DNA of 18,434 nt from Rubrivivax sp. (lineage in GTDB: Bacteria > Pseudomonadota > Gammaproteobacteria > Burkholderiales > Burkholderiaceae_C), in the NCBI GenBank assembly GCA_030693565.1, contig JAUYAJ010000496.1:1-18434 (forward strand), given 5' to 3'. The position numbers and the translations under genes were made by a program. Position 1 is the first letter of the stretch. Each line of letters starts with the position of its first letter. Under the pieces are notes generated by a model, which was not told where the DNA came from, searched no databases, and saw nothing but the letters and a program-made list of their open reading frames with translations. Below are positions 1-8,791 of this stretch, piece after piece.

Positions 1-748
1 CACGCACCGCTTGCTCGGCAACGATGCCGATGCCCAGCCCCAGCCGCACATAGGTCTTGATGACGTCGGAGTCGATGGCCTCGATCGATACCGTGGGCTT
101 GAGCCGCGCCCTGGCAAAGGCCTGGTCGATGCGGGTGCGGCCGGTGACGGTGTGGTGGTACAGCACCAGCGGTTCGGTGGCCAGTTGCTCCAGCGTCGGC
201 CGCTCGACGCCGGCCAGCGGGTGGCCGGCCGGCACCACCATCACATGCTGCCATTCGTAGCACGGCAAGGTGATGAGCTCGTCGTAATCGGCCAGCGCTT
301 CGGTGGCCAGGCCGATCTCGGCGACGTCGTCGAGCAGCAGTCGCGCCACCTGTTCGGGCATGCCCTGGTGCAGCACGACCTGGACCTTGGGGAAGCGCTT
401 GCGCAGCTGGGCCACCGGCGCGGGCAGGAAGTAGCGTGCCTGGGTGTGGGTGGTGGCAATCGTCAGCGTGCCGGCGTCCTGCTTGGAAAAATGCTCGCCG
501 ATGCGCTTGAGGTTGGCGACTTCGCGCATCACGATCTCGATCGACTTCAGCACCTGCTGGCCGGGTTCGGTGACGCGGCGCAGCCGTTTGCCGTGGCGGG
601 CGAAGATGTCGACGCCGAGCTCTTCCTCGAGTTCGAGGATGGCCTTGCTGATGCCGGGCTGCGAGGTGAACAGCGCTTTCGCGGTTTCGGTCAGGTTGAG
701 GTTGCGGCGCACCGCCTCCTGGACGAATCGGAACTGGTTGAGGTTCAT
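1..748 (-). CDS. cysB: LysR-family transcriptional regulator CysB, C-terminus cut by window edge
   Basis: CysB-type LysR regulators control sulfate uptake and cysteine synthesis, with O-acetylserine/N-acetylserine, sulfate or thiosulfate as effectors. 249 residues are visible; about 60-75 C-terminal residues lie outside the window. The N-terminal winged helix-turn-helix covers about residues 1-60 (ETAKALFTSQPGISKAI at 21-37). The effector domain follows from about residue 93. Residues known to line the sulfate pocket in enteric CysB are present at the same numbers: T100 and T102 in TTHTQARY, Q103, T149 in GLATE and T202 in HHTVTGRT. This makes CysB (or its paralogue Cbl) much more likely than a generic LysR protein. 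The ATG at 748-746 lies 7 bp after the cbiX stop; the likely ribosome site GAGG lies in the last codons of cbiX. It is the last visible gene of the lptF-lptG-cbiX-cysB run, and the adjacent siroheme-type chelatase fits a role in sulfite reduction. Confidence 0.9.
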   Translation of the reverse strand, partial: MNLNQFRFVQEAVRRNLNLTETAKALFTSQPGISKAILELEEELGVDIFARHGKRLRRVTEPGQQVLKSIEIVMREVANLKRIGEHFSKQDAGTLTIATTHTQARYFLPAPVAQLRKRFPKVQVVLHQGMPEQVARLLLDDVAEIGLATEALADYDELITLPCYEWQHVMVVPAGHPLAGVERPTLEQLATEPLVLYHHTVTGRTRIDQAFARARLKPTVSIEAIDSDVIKTYVRLGLGIGIVAEQAVR

Positions 749-755
749 GGCGGCG

Positions 756-1127
756 TCAGGCCTCAGGCAAGGCGTGCAGCGCGGCAGCGGCCATGGCGTC
801 GGCCACCGACTCGATCTCGCCGACCGCGGTGTGCACGGTGAAAGCCACCGCCGGGTGGGCCGCGGCCAGCGCCTGCAGCAGCAAGGGCAAGTCCTTGCGC
901 ACATGACCGCCGGCGCCCAGGAACATCGGCTGCACAGCGATGCGTGTGCAACCCAGCGCCGCCAGCTCGGCGCCGGCGCCGGCCAGGTCGGGGGCGATGA
1001 ATTCCAGGTAGGCCAGGCGCACTGCCAGGCCGGGGCGGGCGGCGCGCACGCGCGTGGCCACGGCCTCGAAAGGCAGCGCCCAGCGTGGGTCGCGGGCACC
1101 ATGGGCGAACAGGATCAGGCCTTGCAT
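756..1127 (-). CDS. cbiX: Small sirohydrochlorin chelatase, CbiX/SirB type
   Basis: This 123-residue protein belongs to the class II chelatases (CbiX/SirB), which insert Fe or Co into sirohydrochlorin to make siroheme or a cobalamin precursor. The N-terminus QGLILFAHGARDP carries the family's first metal-ligand histidine (H9). The second is H75 in GAGGHVRKDL. The length is that of a single-domain (short) chelatase, which would act as a homodimer. The ATG at 1127-1125 is 9 bp after the lptG stop and is preceded by AAGGA at good spacing, so the start is firm. Its position directly before cysB suggests that iron insertion for siroheme, the cofactor of sulfite and nitrite reductases, is the main role, rather than cobalamin synthesis. 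That is inference from context. Metal specificity cannot be read from the sequence. Confidence 0.85.
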   Translation of the reverse strand: MQGLILFAHGARDPRWALPFEAVATRVRAARPGLAVRLAYLEFIAPDLAGAGAELAALGCTRIAVQPMFLGAGGHVRKDLPLLLQALAAAHPAVAFTVHTAVGEIESVADAMAAAALHALPEA

Positions 1128-1136
1128 CGTCGTCCT

Positions 1137-2249
1137 TCAGCGGTAGCGCACCAGCCAGGCAAATGCGCCCAGCGACAGCAGCAGGTAAAGCAGGCTGGGC
1201 ACGGCGGCGGCGATCCACGGCGTCCAGTCGCGCAACAGGCCGATGTGGCCGGCCAGGTTGTTCAGCAGCACGAAGCTGATGCCCAGCATGATGCCGCCGA
1301 AGACCTTGATGCTGACGCTGCCGGCGCGCGCGTGCATGTAGGCAAACGGCAGCGCCAGCGCCACCATCACCAGGCAGGCCAGCGGGTACAAGGCCTTCTT
1401 CCAGAAGCGGATTTCATGGCGCTGGGCGGCCTGGTCCTGGTCGCTCAGGTGACGGCTGTAGCGCCACAGCTCCAGCGTCGTCATCGTGTTCAGCGGCAGC
1501 ACGGCGGCGGCGACGACCTCGGCGCTGAGCGTGCTCGGCCACTGCATCGATGCGGCCCGGGTCGAGACGACGGCGGCGACACCGGCCTGCTGCTCGCTGG
1601 GCCAATGGTCGACGTTGGCGTCGGTCAGCGTCCAGGTGCCGTCGGCGTCGACCATGGCCCGGGCGGCGGCGATGCGCTGCACCAGCCGGCCGTCGGCGTC
1701 GAAGTCGAAGATGCGGATGCCTTGCAGCACGCCGGCGGCATTGGTGCCGGCCACATTGACCGAGAAACTGTGCGCGCCGTCGCTGCCGTTGCGCCGGTCC
1801 TTCATCCAGGCGCCGGCGCCGCCGACGGTCATGCCGCCGCTGAGCCTGGCCTTGAGCAGCACCGCCTGGCGTTCGCTGGCCGGCGCCACGTAGTCGCCGA
1901 TGACGAAGGTCAGCAGGCCGAACATCACCCCCAGCACCGCCAGCAGCGACAGCGCGCGGCCCGGCCCGAGGCCGCCGGTGCGCAGGATGGTGTATTCCGA
2001 GGCCTGCGCCATGCGCGCCAGCGAGTAGATGGTGCCGATCAGCACCGCGATCGGTGCCAGCTCGTAGAGATGGCCCGGCACTTCGTAGAGCGCCATCGCC
2101 ACCGCATGCCAGACCGTGCGGCCGCGGCGGCCGACGCCATCGAGTTCGTCGACGAAGTCGATGAAGAAGAACAGCGACAGAAACGCCAGCGCGACGAACA
2201 CCACCGAGGAGACGATGTCGCGGTAGAGCAGCCGGCGGATCGTCCTCAT
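1137..2249 (-). CDS. lptG: LPS export ABC transporter permease LptG
   Basis: LptG is one of the two inner-membrane permeases of the LptB2FG machine, which extracts lipopolysaccharide from the inner membrane and passes it to LptC-LptA-LptD. The protein has 370 residues, close to the usual 355-385. Six predicted membrane helices (about 14-34, 60-78, 100-120, 285-304, 316-334 and 343-366) flank a large periplasmic beta-rich domain (about 125-280), the expected LptF/G topology. The start MRTIRRLLYRDI is typical. Its ATG overlaps the lptF stop (shared ATGA at 2246-2249), so translation is probably coupled and the subunits made in equal amounts. The assignment as LptG rather than LptF rests on the second position in the pair and the N-terminal sequence. 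Confidence 0.93.
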   Translation of the reverse strand: MRTIRRLLYRDIVSSVVFVALAFLSLFFFIDFVDELDGVGRRGRTVWHAVAMALYEVPGHLYELAPIAVLIGTIYSLARMAQASEYTILRTGGLGPGRALSLLAVLGVMFGLLTFVIGDYVAPASERQAVLLKARLSGGMTVGGAGAWMKDRRNGSDGAHSFSVNVAGTNAAGVLQGIRIFDFDADGRLVQRIAAARAMVDADGTWTLTDANVDHWPSEQQAGVAAVVSTRAASMQWPSTLSAEVVAAAVLPLNTMTTLELWRYSRHLSDQDQAAQRHEIRFWKKALYPLACLVMVALALPFAYMHARAGSVSIKVFGGIMLGISFVLLNNLAGHIGLLRDWTPWIAAAVPSLLYLLLSLGAFAWLVRYR

Positions 2250-3337
2250 GCCGAGCGCCGCCGCGGGTTCAGCCGCGTCACCGTCGCATGGTCACGCCAC
2301 CACAGCAGCGCCAGCGCGAGCACGAAGGCGCCGCCGTGCAGGCCGGCCAGCGCCAGCCCGAGGCCGACGCGCTCGCCGGCCACCCAGGCCTGCGACAGGT
2401 TGATGAGGTTGAAGTAGACGACGAAGGCGAGCAATGCAAACAACAGGTTCCAGTTGCTGGCGCGGCGCGGGTTGGTGGCCGCCAGGCCGATGCCCAGCAG
2501 GATCAGGTTGCCGGACGCCAGCAGCAGACCCAGCCGCCAGGTCAGCTCGCCGCGGTTCGTCGGCGTCGGCTCGCGGATCAAATTGGCGGTCGAGGTCGCT
2601 CGCGGCGGCTGCTTGTCGGCGCTGCGCAGCGCTTGCTGGTCGGCCAGCACGCGGTAGGTCTCGAAGCGCGCCAGCGTCTTTTCGCCGCTGCGCAGGTCGA
2701 TCTCGTTGCGCTGGCCGCGCTCCAGGCGCAGAAAGCTGTCGTCGCCCACGGTTTCCATGCGGCCGCTGCGCGCCGAGGTCACCGATTCATTTCGATCCTG
2801 GCGGTTGAGGATGAAGACGTTGCGTGCCTCGATGCTCTCGGCGCTGTCGCGGTCGACGAAGAAGACGCGGCGGCCGTCGCTCGAACTCTGGAAGACACCG
2901 GGCGCGACCCGCGACAGGTCGGAGCGCTGCTGGTAGCGGTCGCGCAAGTCCAGGCTGTTGCGATTGCCCCAGGGCCAGACGAACAGCAACAGCAGCGCGA
3001 TCACCACCAGCACCGGCCAGCTGGTGCGCAGCACCGGGCGCACGAAGCGCGGCAAGGCGACGCCGCTGGCAAACCAGATCGCCATCTCGCTGTCACGGTA
3101 CATCCGGCCCAGGCTGACGACGACGGCGATGAACAGCGACAGCGCCAGCATCGTCGGCAGGTGACCCAGCGAGACATAGCCCAGCAGCAGCACGACGTCT
3201 TGTGGCGCCACCGTGCCGCCGGCGGCCTGGCCGACGGTGCGGATCAGGAACATCGTCAGCACGATGGTCAGGATGACGACCAGCGTCGCACCGAAGGTCC
3301 GCGCCAGCTCTCTCCTTACAGTGGTATCGAATAACAT
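2246..3337 (-). CDS. lptF: LPS export ABC transporter permease LptF
   Basis: LptF is the partner permease of LptG in lipopolysaccharide transport. From the ATG at 3337-3335 the product is MLFDTTVRREL... with 363 residues, matching the usual length of about 366. The reading frame is open upstream to 3664, but that extension lies antisense to pepA and has no family resemblance. Predicted helices lie at about 14-34, 55-77, 103-123, 268-287, 298-316 and 328-347, with a periplasmic jellyroll domain between about 125 and 265. The motif RMYRDSEMAIWFASG (79-93) is the conserved cytoplasmic coupling segment contacting LptB. It is first in the run lptF-lptG-cbiX-cysB and divergent from pepA, an arrangement also known in enteric bacteria. 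No strong Shine-Dalgarno sequence is seen. Confidence 0.94.
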   Translation of the reverse strand: MLFDTTVRRELARTFGATLVVILTIVLTMFLIRTVGQAAGGTVAPQDVVLLLGYVSLGHLPTMLALSLFIAVVVSLGRMYRDSEMAIWFASGVALPRFVRPVLRTSWPVLVVIALLLLFVWPWGNRNSLDLRDRYQQRSDLSRVAPGVFQSSSDGRRVFFVDRDSAESIEARNVFILNRQDRNESVTSARSGRMETVGDDSFLRLERGQRNEIDLRSGEKTLARFETYRVLADQQALRSADKQPPRATSTANLIREPTPTNRGELTWRLGLLLASGNLILLGIGLAATNPRRASNWNLLFALLAFVVYFNLINLSQAWVAGERVGLGLALAGLHGGAFVLALALLWWRDHATVTRLNPRRRSA

Positions 3338-3365
3338 CGTCCGCTTTTCCGTAGCGAGTGGAATT
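3338..3365. promoter_or_regulatory. Very short divergent promoter region between lptF and pepA
   Basis: Only 28 bp separate the two start codons, so promoter elements must reach into both genes. Reading towards lptF, CATAAT (5 of 6 matches to the -10 consensus) lies at 3368-3363 and contains the pepA start codon. A transcript starting about 7 bp on would have a leader of roughly 20 nt. Reading towards pepA, TAACAT at 3332-3337 (4 of 6) overlaps the lptF start codon. No good -35 hexamer is seen for either, so these are weak candidates. Confidence 0.35.
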
Positions 3366-4823
3366 ATGGACTTCAAGACGCAGATTGCCGGGGCCACCGG
3401 CCTGACGGGTGTGGCCGCCGATGCCTTGTTGATCGTCGTCTGTGGCGACGCCGCGCCGACCGGGCTGGAGCCGGCACTGGACGCGGCGCTGAAAGCGGCG
3501 CTGGCCGATGGCGACTTCCGCTTCAAGGCTGGCCACACGCTGGTGTTGCACGGCGCAGCCGGCGTCAAGGCGCGCCGCCTGGTGCTGGTGGCCGGTGACG
3601 GCTCCGCCAAAGGCATGCGCAAGGCGGTGAGCGCCGGCGTTGCCGCGCTCAAGACCGGCGGCACCCGCCATCTGGCGGTGGCGCTGATCGGCGCCGACGC
3701 GCCGGGCCCGGATCACGCCGAGGCCTTGGTGGCCGCGGTGCAGGAGTCGGTCTACGTCTATCGCCACACCAAGCCCAGCGCGACGGCGGCCGCTGCGCTG
3801 GCCAAGGTCAGCCTGGTCTGCGACAAGCCGCAGCAAGCGAGCCTGAACGCCGGCCTGCGCCGCGGCGAGGCCATTGCCGCCGGCGTGGCCACGGCGCGCG
3901 AATGCGCCAACCGCCCGGGCAACCATTGCACGCCCGGCCACCTGTCGTCCGAGGCCAAGCGCCTGGGCAAGGCCTTCGGCCTGCAGGTCGAGGTGCTCGA
4001 GCGCAAGCAGATCGAAAAGCTCGGCATGGGCGCCTTCCTGGCCGTGGCCCAGGGTTCGGACGAGCCGCTGAAGTTCATCGTCGCGCGCTGGCAGGGCGCT
4101 GCCAAGAGCGTGGCGCCGGTGGTGCTGGTCGGCAAAGGCATCACCTTCGACACCGGCGGCATCTCGATCAAGCCGGCGGGCGAGATGGACGAGATGAAGT
4201 TCGACATGGGCGGCGCCGCCAGCGTGCTGGGCACGCTGCACGCGGTGGCGCAGATGAAGGCCAAGGTCAACCTGGTCGGCATCATCCCGGCTTGCGAGAA
4301 CATGCCCAGCGGAAGCGCCGTCAAGCCCGGCGACGTCGTCACCAGCCTGTCCGGCCAGACGATCGAGATCCTCAACACCGACGCCGAAGGCCGGCTCGTG
4401 CTGTGTGACGCGCTGACCTATGCCGAGCGCTTCAAGCCGGCGGTGGTGGTCGACATCGCCACCCTGACGGGCGCCTGCGTGATCGCACTCGGCCACCATC
4501 GCTCGGGCCTGTTCTGCGCCGACGACGCGCTGGCGGGCGAGTTGCTGGCGGCCGGCGACGCCGCGCTCGACCCGGCCTGGCGCATGCCGCTCGACGAAGA
4601 GTACGACGAGGCCTTGAAGAGCAACTTCGCCGACATGGGCAACGTTGGCGGCCGCGCCGGCGGCGCGGTGACGGCGGCGATGTTCCTCAAGCGCTACACC
4701 GGCAAGTACCGCTGGGCGCACCTGGACATCGCTGGCACGGCCTGGAAGTCGGGCGTCAACAAAGGCGGCACCGGCCGCCCGGTGGCGCTGCTGACGCACT
4801 TCGTGCTCGGCCGCGCCGGCTGA
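3366..4823 (+). CDS. pepA: Leucyl aminopeptidase PepA (M17 family)
   Basis: Cytosolic leucyl aminopeptidase, a two-metal M17 enzyme that releases N-terminal residues from peptides; in E. coli PepA also binds DNA in site-specific recombination and transcriptional control. The product has 485 residues (family 480-505). The N-terminal macro-like domain covers about 15-150 and the catalytic domain about 175-480. Catalytic and metal-binding residues are all in place: K257 and D262 in GKGITFDTGG, K269, D280 in KFDMGGA, and the signature NTDAEGRL at 337-344 with D339, E341 and R343. The ATG at 3366 gives MDFKTQIAG, the normal N-terminus; an open extension upstream to 3213 lies inside lptF and is rejected. 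holC follows 20 bp later, the widely conserved pepA-holC pair. Confidence 0.96.
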   Translation: MDFKTQIAGATGLTGVAADALLIVVCGDAAPTGLEPALDAALKAALADGDFRFKAGHTLVLHGAAGVKARRLVLVAGDGSAKGMRKAVSAGVAALKTGGTRHLAVALIGADAPGPDHAEALVAAVQESVYVYRHTKPSATAAAALAKVSLVCDKPQQASLNAGLRRGEAIAAGVATARECANRPGNHCTPGHLSSEAKRLGKAFGLQVEVLERKQIEKLGMGAFLAVAQGSDEPLKFIVARWQGAAKSVAPVVLVGKGITFDTGGISIKPAGEMDEMKFDMGGAASVLGTLHAVAQMKAKVNLVGIIPACENMPSGSAVKPGDVVTSLSGQTIEILNTDAEGRLVLCDALTYAERFKPAVVVDIATLTGACVIALGHHRSGLFCADDALAGELLAAGDAALDPAWRMPLDEEYDEALKSNFADMGNVGGRAGGAVTAAMFLKRYTGKYRWAHLDIAGTAWKSGVNKGGTGRPVALLTHFVLGRAG

Positions 4824-4843
4824 AGGCGCAGGCGCGCCGGGCG

Positions 4844-5272
4844 ATGACCGAGGTCGAGTTCCACACTGGGGTGGCCGACAAGCTCGGCTTCGCCTGCCGG
4901 CTGCTGCGCAAGGCTTATCGCAAGGGGGCGCTGGTGGTGGTCATCGGCCCGGCGCCGCTGCTCGGGCAACTCGACCGCGAGCTCTGGACCTTCGAGACCG
5001 AAGACTTCATTCCCCACCTGCGGCTGCCCGCCGGCGAGGTGTTGCCAGCGTCGGCGCAGCGCACGCCGATCTGGCTCGTCGACGGCGTGCCGCCAGTGGG
5101 TGCACCCCCGGTCGTGATCAACCTGGGTGCGGCAGCGCTGGCCGATCTGGCGCCCTTCGAGCGTCTGATCGAGGTCTTGTCCGACAGCGCCGAAGACGTC
5201 GAAGACGGCCGCCAGCGCTGGCGCGACTATCGCGATCGCGGCCTGGCCGTCGTTCATCACCCCGCGCGTTAG
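4844..5272 (+). CDS. holC: DNA polymerase III subunit chi (HolC)
   Basis: HolC (chi) is an accessory subunit of the clamp loader. It bridges the psi subunit (HolD) to single-strand binding protein and so ties the replicase to SSB-coated lagging-strand DNA. The product has 142 residues, the family length. Typical features are the start TEVEFHTGVADKLGFACRLLRKA, the strand-helix pattern with VVVIGP (about 33-38), LWTFETEDFIPHL (48-60) and the segment PIWLVDG, followed by VINL. It follows pepA by 20 bp with no clear ribosome site of its own, so it probably shares the pepA transcript. valS, which often follows in enteric bacteria, is absent here. Confidence 0.93.
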   Translation: MTEVEFHTGVADKLGFACRLLRKAYRKGALVVVIGPAPLLGQLDRELWTFETEDFIPHLRLPAGEVLPASAQRTPIWLVDGVPPVGAPPVVINLGAAALADLAPFERLIEVLSDSAEDVEDGRQRWRDYRDRGLAVVHHPAR

Positions 5273-5445
5273 TGCGGCGCCGCTGTCGGCCGCAAAGCCG
5301 TCTGGCGCGTTCAGGGAGTGGGTCGCGCCGTGATTGCCATCGGGGCCTGTACCGCTAGGGCTGGCGCACCAATTCAGGTATCGTCTTGGGTTTCCTGGTG
5401 TTCTGTTTGTCGTTTCGACAACATTTCAAAATTGGAGGTCTGTAC
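5273..5445 (+). promoter_or_regulatory. Leader region of the substrate-binding protein gene, with its ribosome site
   Basis: This is the 173 bp between the holC stop and the start of the binding-protein gene. A strong Shine-Dalgarno sequence GGAGGT lies at 5434-5439, 6 nt before the ATG, and settles the start at 5446 over an in-frame ATG at 5386. The last 60 bp are visibly richer in A and T than the surrounding genes, as expected of a promoter. No convincing -35/-10 pair was found: TTGCCA at 5334-5339 and TATCGT at 5379-5384 are not properly spaced. A GC palindrome GCGGCGCCGC at 5274-5283 lies just after holC. Confidence 0.5.
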
Positions 5446-6588
5446 ATGCAAGTCAAACTGAAACTGATCGTCGGCGCCGCTGCCATCCTGATGGGCGGCA
5501 CGGTGCTCGCGCAAGACTTGGTCGTCAAGATCGGTCACGTCGCCCCGACCAGCGGTGGCATTGCCCACCTGGGCAAGGACAACGAGATGGGCGCGCGCAT
5601 GGCCATCGAGGAACTCAACGCCAAGGGCGTGATGATCGGTGGCAGGAAGGCCAAGTTCGAACTGCTGGCCGAAGACGACGCCGCCGACCCGAAGCAGGGC
5701 ACGGCCGCGGCGCAAAAGCTGATCGACAGCAAGGTCAATGGCGTCATCGGCCACCTGAACTCGGGCACCACGATCCCGGCGTCCAAGCTCTACAGCGACA
5801 ACGGCATCCCGCAGATCAGCCCTTCGGCGACCAACCCGAAGTACACCCGCAACGGCTACAAGACTGCGTTCCGCATGGTCGCTGACGACGTCCACCTCGG
5901 TGGCACGCTCGGCAAGTACGCCGTCACCCAGCTCAAGGGCAAGTCGATCGCCGTCATCGACGACCGCACCGCCTACGGCCAGGGCGTGGCTGACGAGTTC
6001 GAGAAGGGCGTTGCCGCCTCCGGTGGCAAGACCGTCGGTCGCGAGTTCACCAACGACAAGGCCACGGATTTCACCGCCATCCTGACCAGCTTGAAGGCCA
6101 AGAAGCCGGACATCATCTTCTTCGGCGGCATGGACGCTGTGGCCGGCCCGATGCTGCGCCAGATGAAGCAGCTCGGCATCACGGCCAAGTTCATGGGCGG
6201 CGACGGCATCTGCTCGGGCGAACTGCCCAAGCTGGCCGCCGGCACCATGGCTGACAGTCAGGTCGTCTGCGCCGAGGCCGGTGGCGTCGAGGGCGCCGAG
6301 AAGGCGGGCCTGGAGAAGTTCAAGGTCGACTTCAAGAAGAAGTTCAACGCCGACGTGCAGATCTACGCACCGTACGTCTATGACGCCGTCAACGTGATGG
6401 TGGCTGCGATGGTCAAGGCCGGCTCGGCCGAGCCGGCGAAGTACCTGCCCGAACTGGCCAAGACGGCCGGCTACAAGGGCGTGACCGGCACCATCGCCTT
6501 CGACGACAAGGGCGACATCAAGAACGGCGCGCTGACCCTGTACACCTACAAGGCTGGCAAGCGCGACCAGCTGGCCGTGGTTCGCTGA
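5446..6588 (+). CDS. Periplasmic branched-chain amino-acid-type ABC transporter substrate-binding protein
   Basis: This is a type I periplasmic binding protein of the LivK/LivJ class (Peripla_BP_6), which captures an amino acid or related small ligand for an ABC importer. The product has 380 residues. A Sec signal peptide covers residues 1-22 (positive MQVKLK, hydrophobic core, cleavage expected after VLA before QD), so the mature protein is periplasmic. VVKIGHVAPTSGGIAHLGKD and LNSGTTIPASKLY, then GIPQISPSATNP, are the conserved ligand-pocket segments of the family. C256 and C275 are placed as in the usual disulfide of LivJ/LivK-like proteins. No permease or ATPase genes are nearby, so it must work with a transporter encoded elsewhere. 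With its own ribosome site and a strong terminator it is probably a single-gene, well-expressed unit. The exact ligand cannot be told from sequence, so no gene symbol is given. Confidence 0.92.
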   Translation: MQVKLKLIVGAAAILMGGTVLAQDLVVKIGHVAPTSGGIAHLGKDNEMGARMAIEELNAKGVMIGGRKAKFELLAEDDAADPKQGTAAAQKLIDSKVNGVIGHLNSGTTIPASKLYSDNGIPQISPSATNPKYTRNGYKTAFRMVADDVHLGGTLGKYAVTQLKGKSIAVIDDRTAYGQGVADEFEKGVAASGGKTVGREFTNDKATDFTAILTSLKAKKPDIIFFGGMDAVAGPMLRQMKQLGITAKFMGGDGICSGELPKLAAGTMADSQVVCAEAGGVEGAEKAGLEKFKVDFKKKFNADVQIYAPYVYDAVNVMVAAMVKAGSAEPAKYLPELAKTAGYKGVTGTIAFDDKGDIKNGALTLYTYKAGKRDQLAVVR

Positions 6589-6607
6589 ACCCCGTCCCGC
6601 GAGTCCG

Positions 6608-6635
6608 AAAAGGCGCCCGCAAGGGCGCCTTTTTT
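6608..6635 (+). terminator. Rho-independent terminator after the binding-protein gene
   Basis: An 11-bp stem, AAAAGGCGCCC (6608-6618) with GGGCGCCTTTT (6623-6633), closes on a GCAA tetraloop and runs into TTTTTT (6630-6635). It starts 20 bp after the stop codon. On the minus strand the same hairpin is followed by TTTT, so it may also stop transcripts coming from glgX. Confidence 0.93.
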
Positions 6636-6644
6636 CCTTGGACT

Positions 6645-6662
6645 GGCGCCCGCAAGGGCGCC
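6645..6662. repeat. Second copy of the terminator hairpin
   Basis: GGCGCCC-GCAA-GGGCGCC repeats the core of the first hairpin exactly. The shared 20-bp direct repeat is at 6612-6631 and 6645-6664. The plus-strand copy lacks a T tract and is followed by CTTCTTC. On the minus strand it would fold just before the first hairpin, 35 bp after the glgX stop. It may act as a back-up terminator or RNA 3'-end stabiliser between convergent genes. Confidence 0.75.
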
Positions 6663-6697
6663 TTGCTTCTTCTGCCGTTCGCGGTGACGCTGTCCGG

Positions 6698-8790
<2,093 letters not shown>

Positions 8791-8791
<1 letters not shown>

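Noticed and set aside
444..2417. Long plus-strand open frame opposite cysB, cbiX and lptG
   Set aside because: It lies antisense to three well-supported genes and has a biased His/Gln/Arg-rich composition typical of high-GC shadow frames.
3338..3664. N-terminal extension of lptF by 109 residues
   Set aside because: The extension is antisense to pepA; the family N-terminus begins at MLFDTTVRRE and the usual length is reached from 3337.
3093..4799. 568-codon minus-strand open frame opposite pepA
   Set aside because: The minus-strand shadow of pepA, running into the start of lptF; composition is unlike a real protein.
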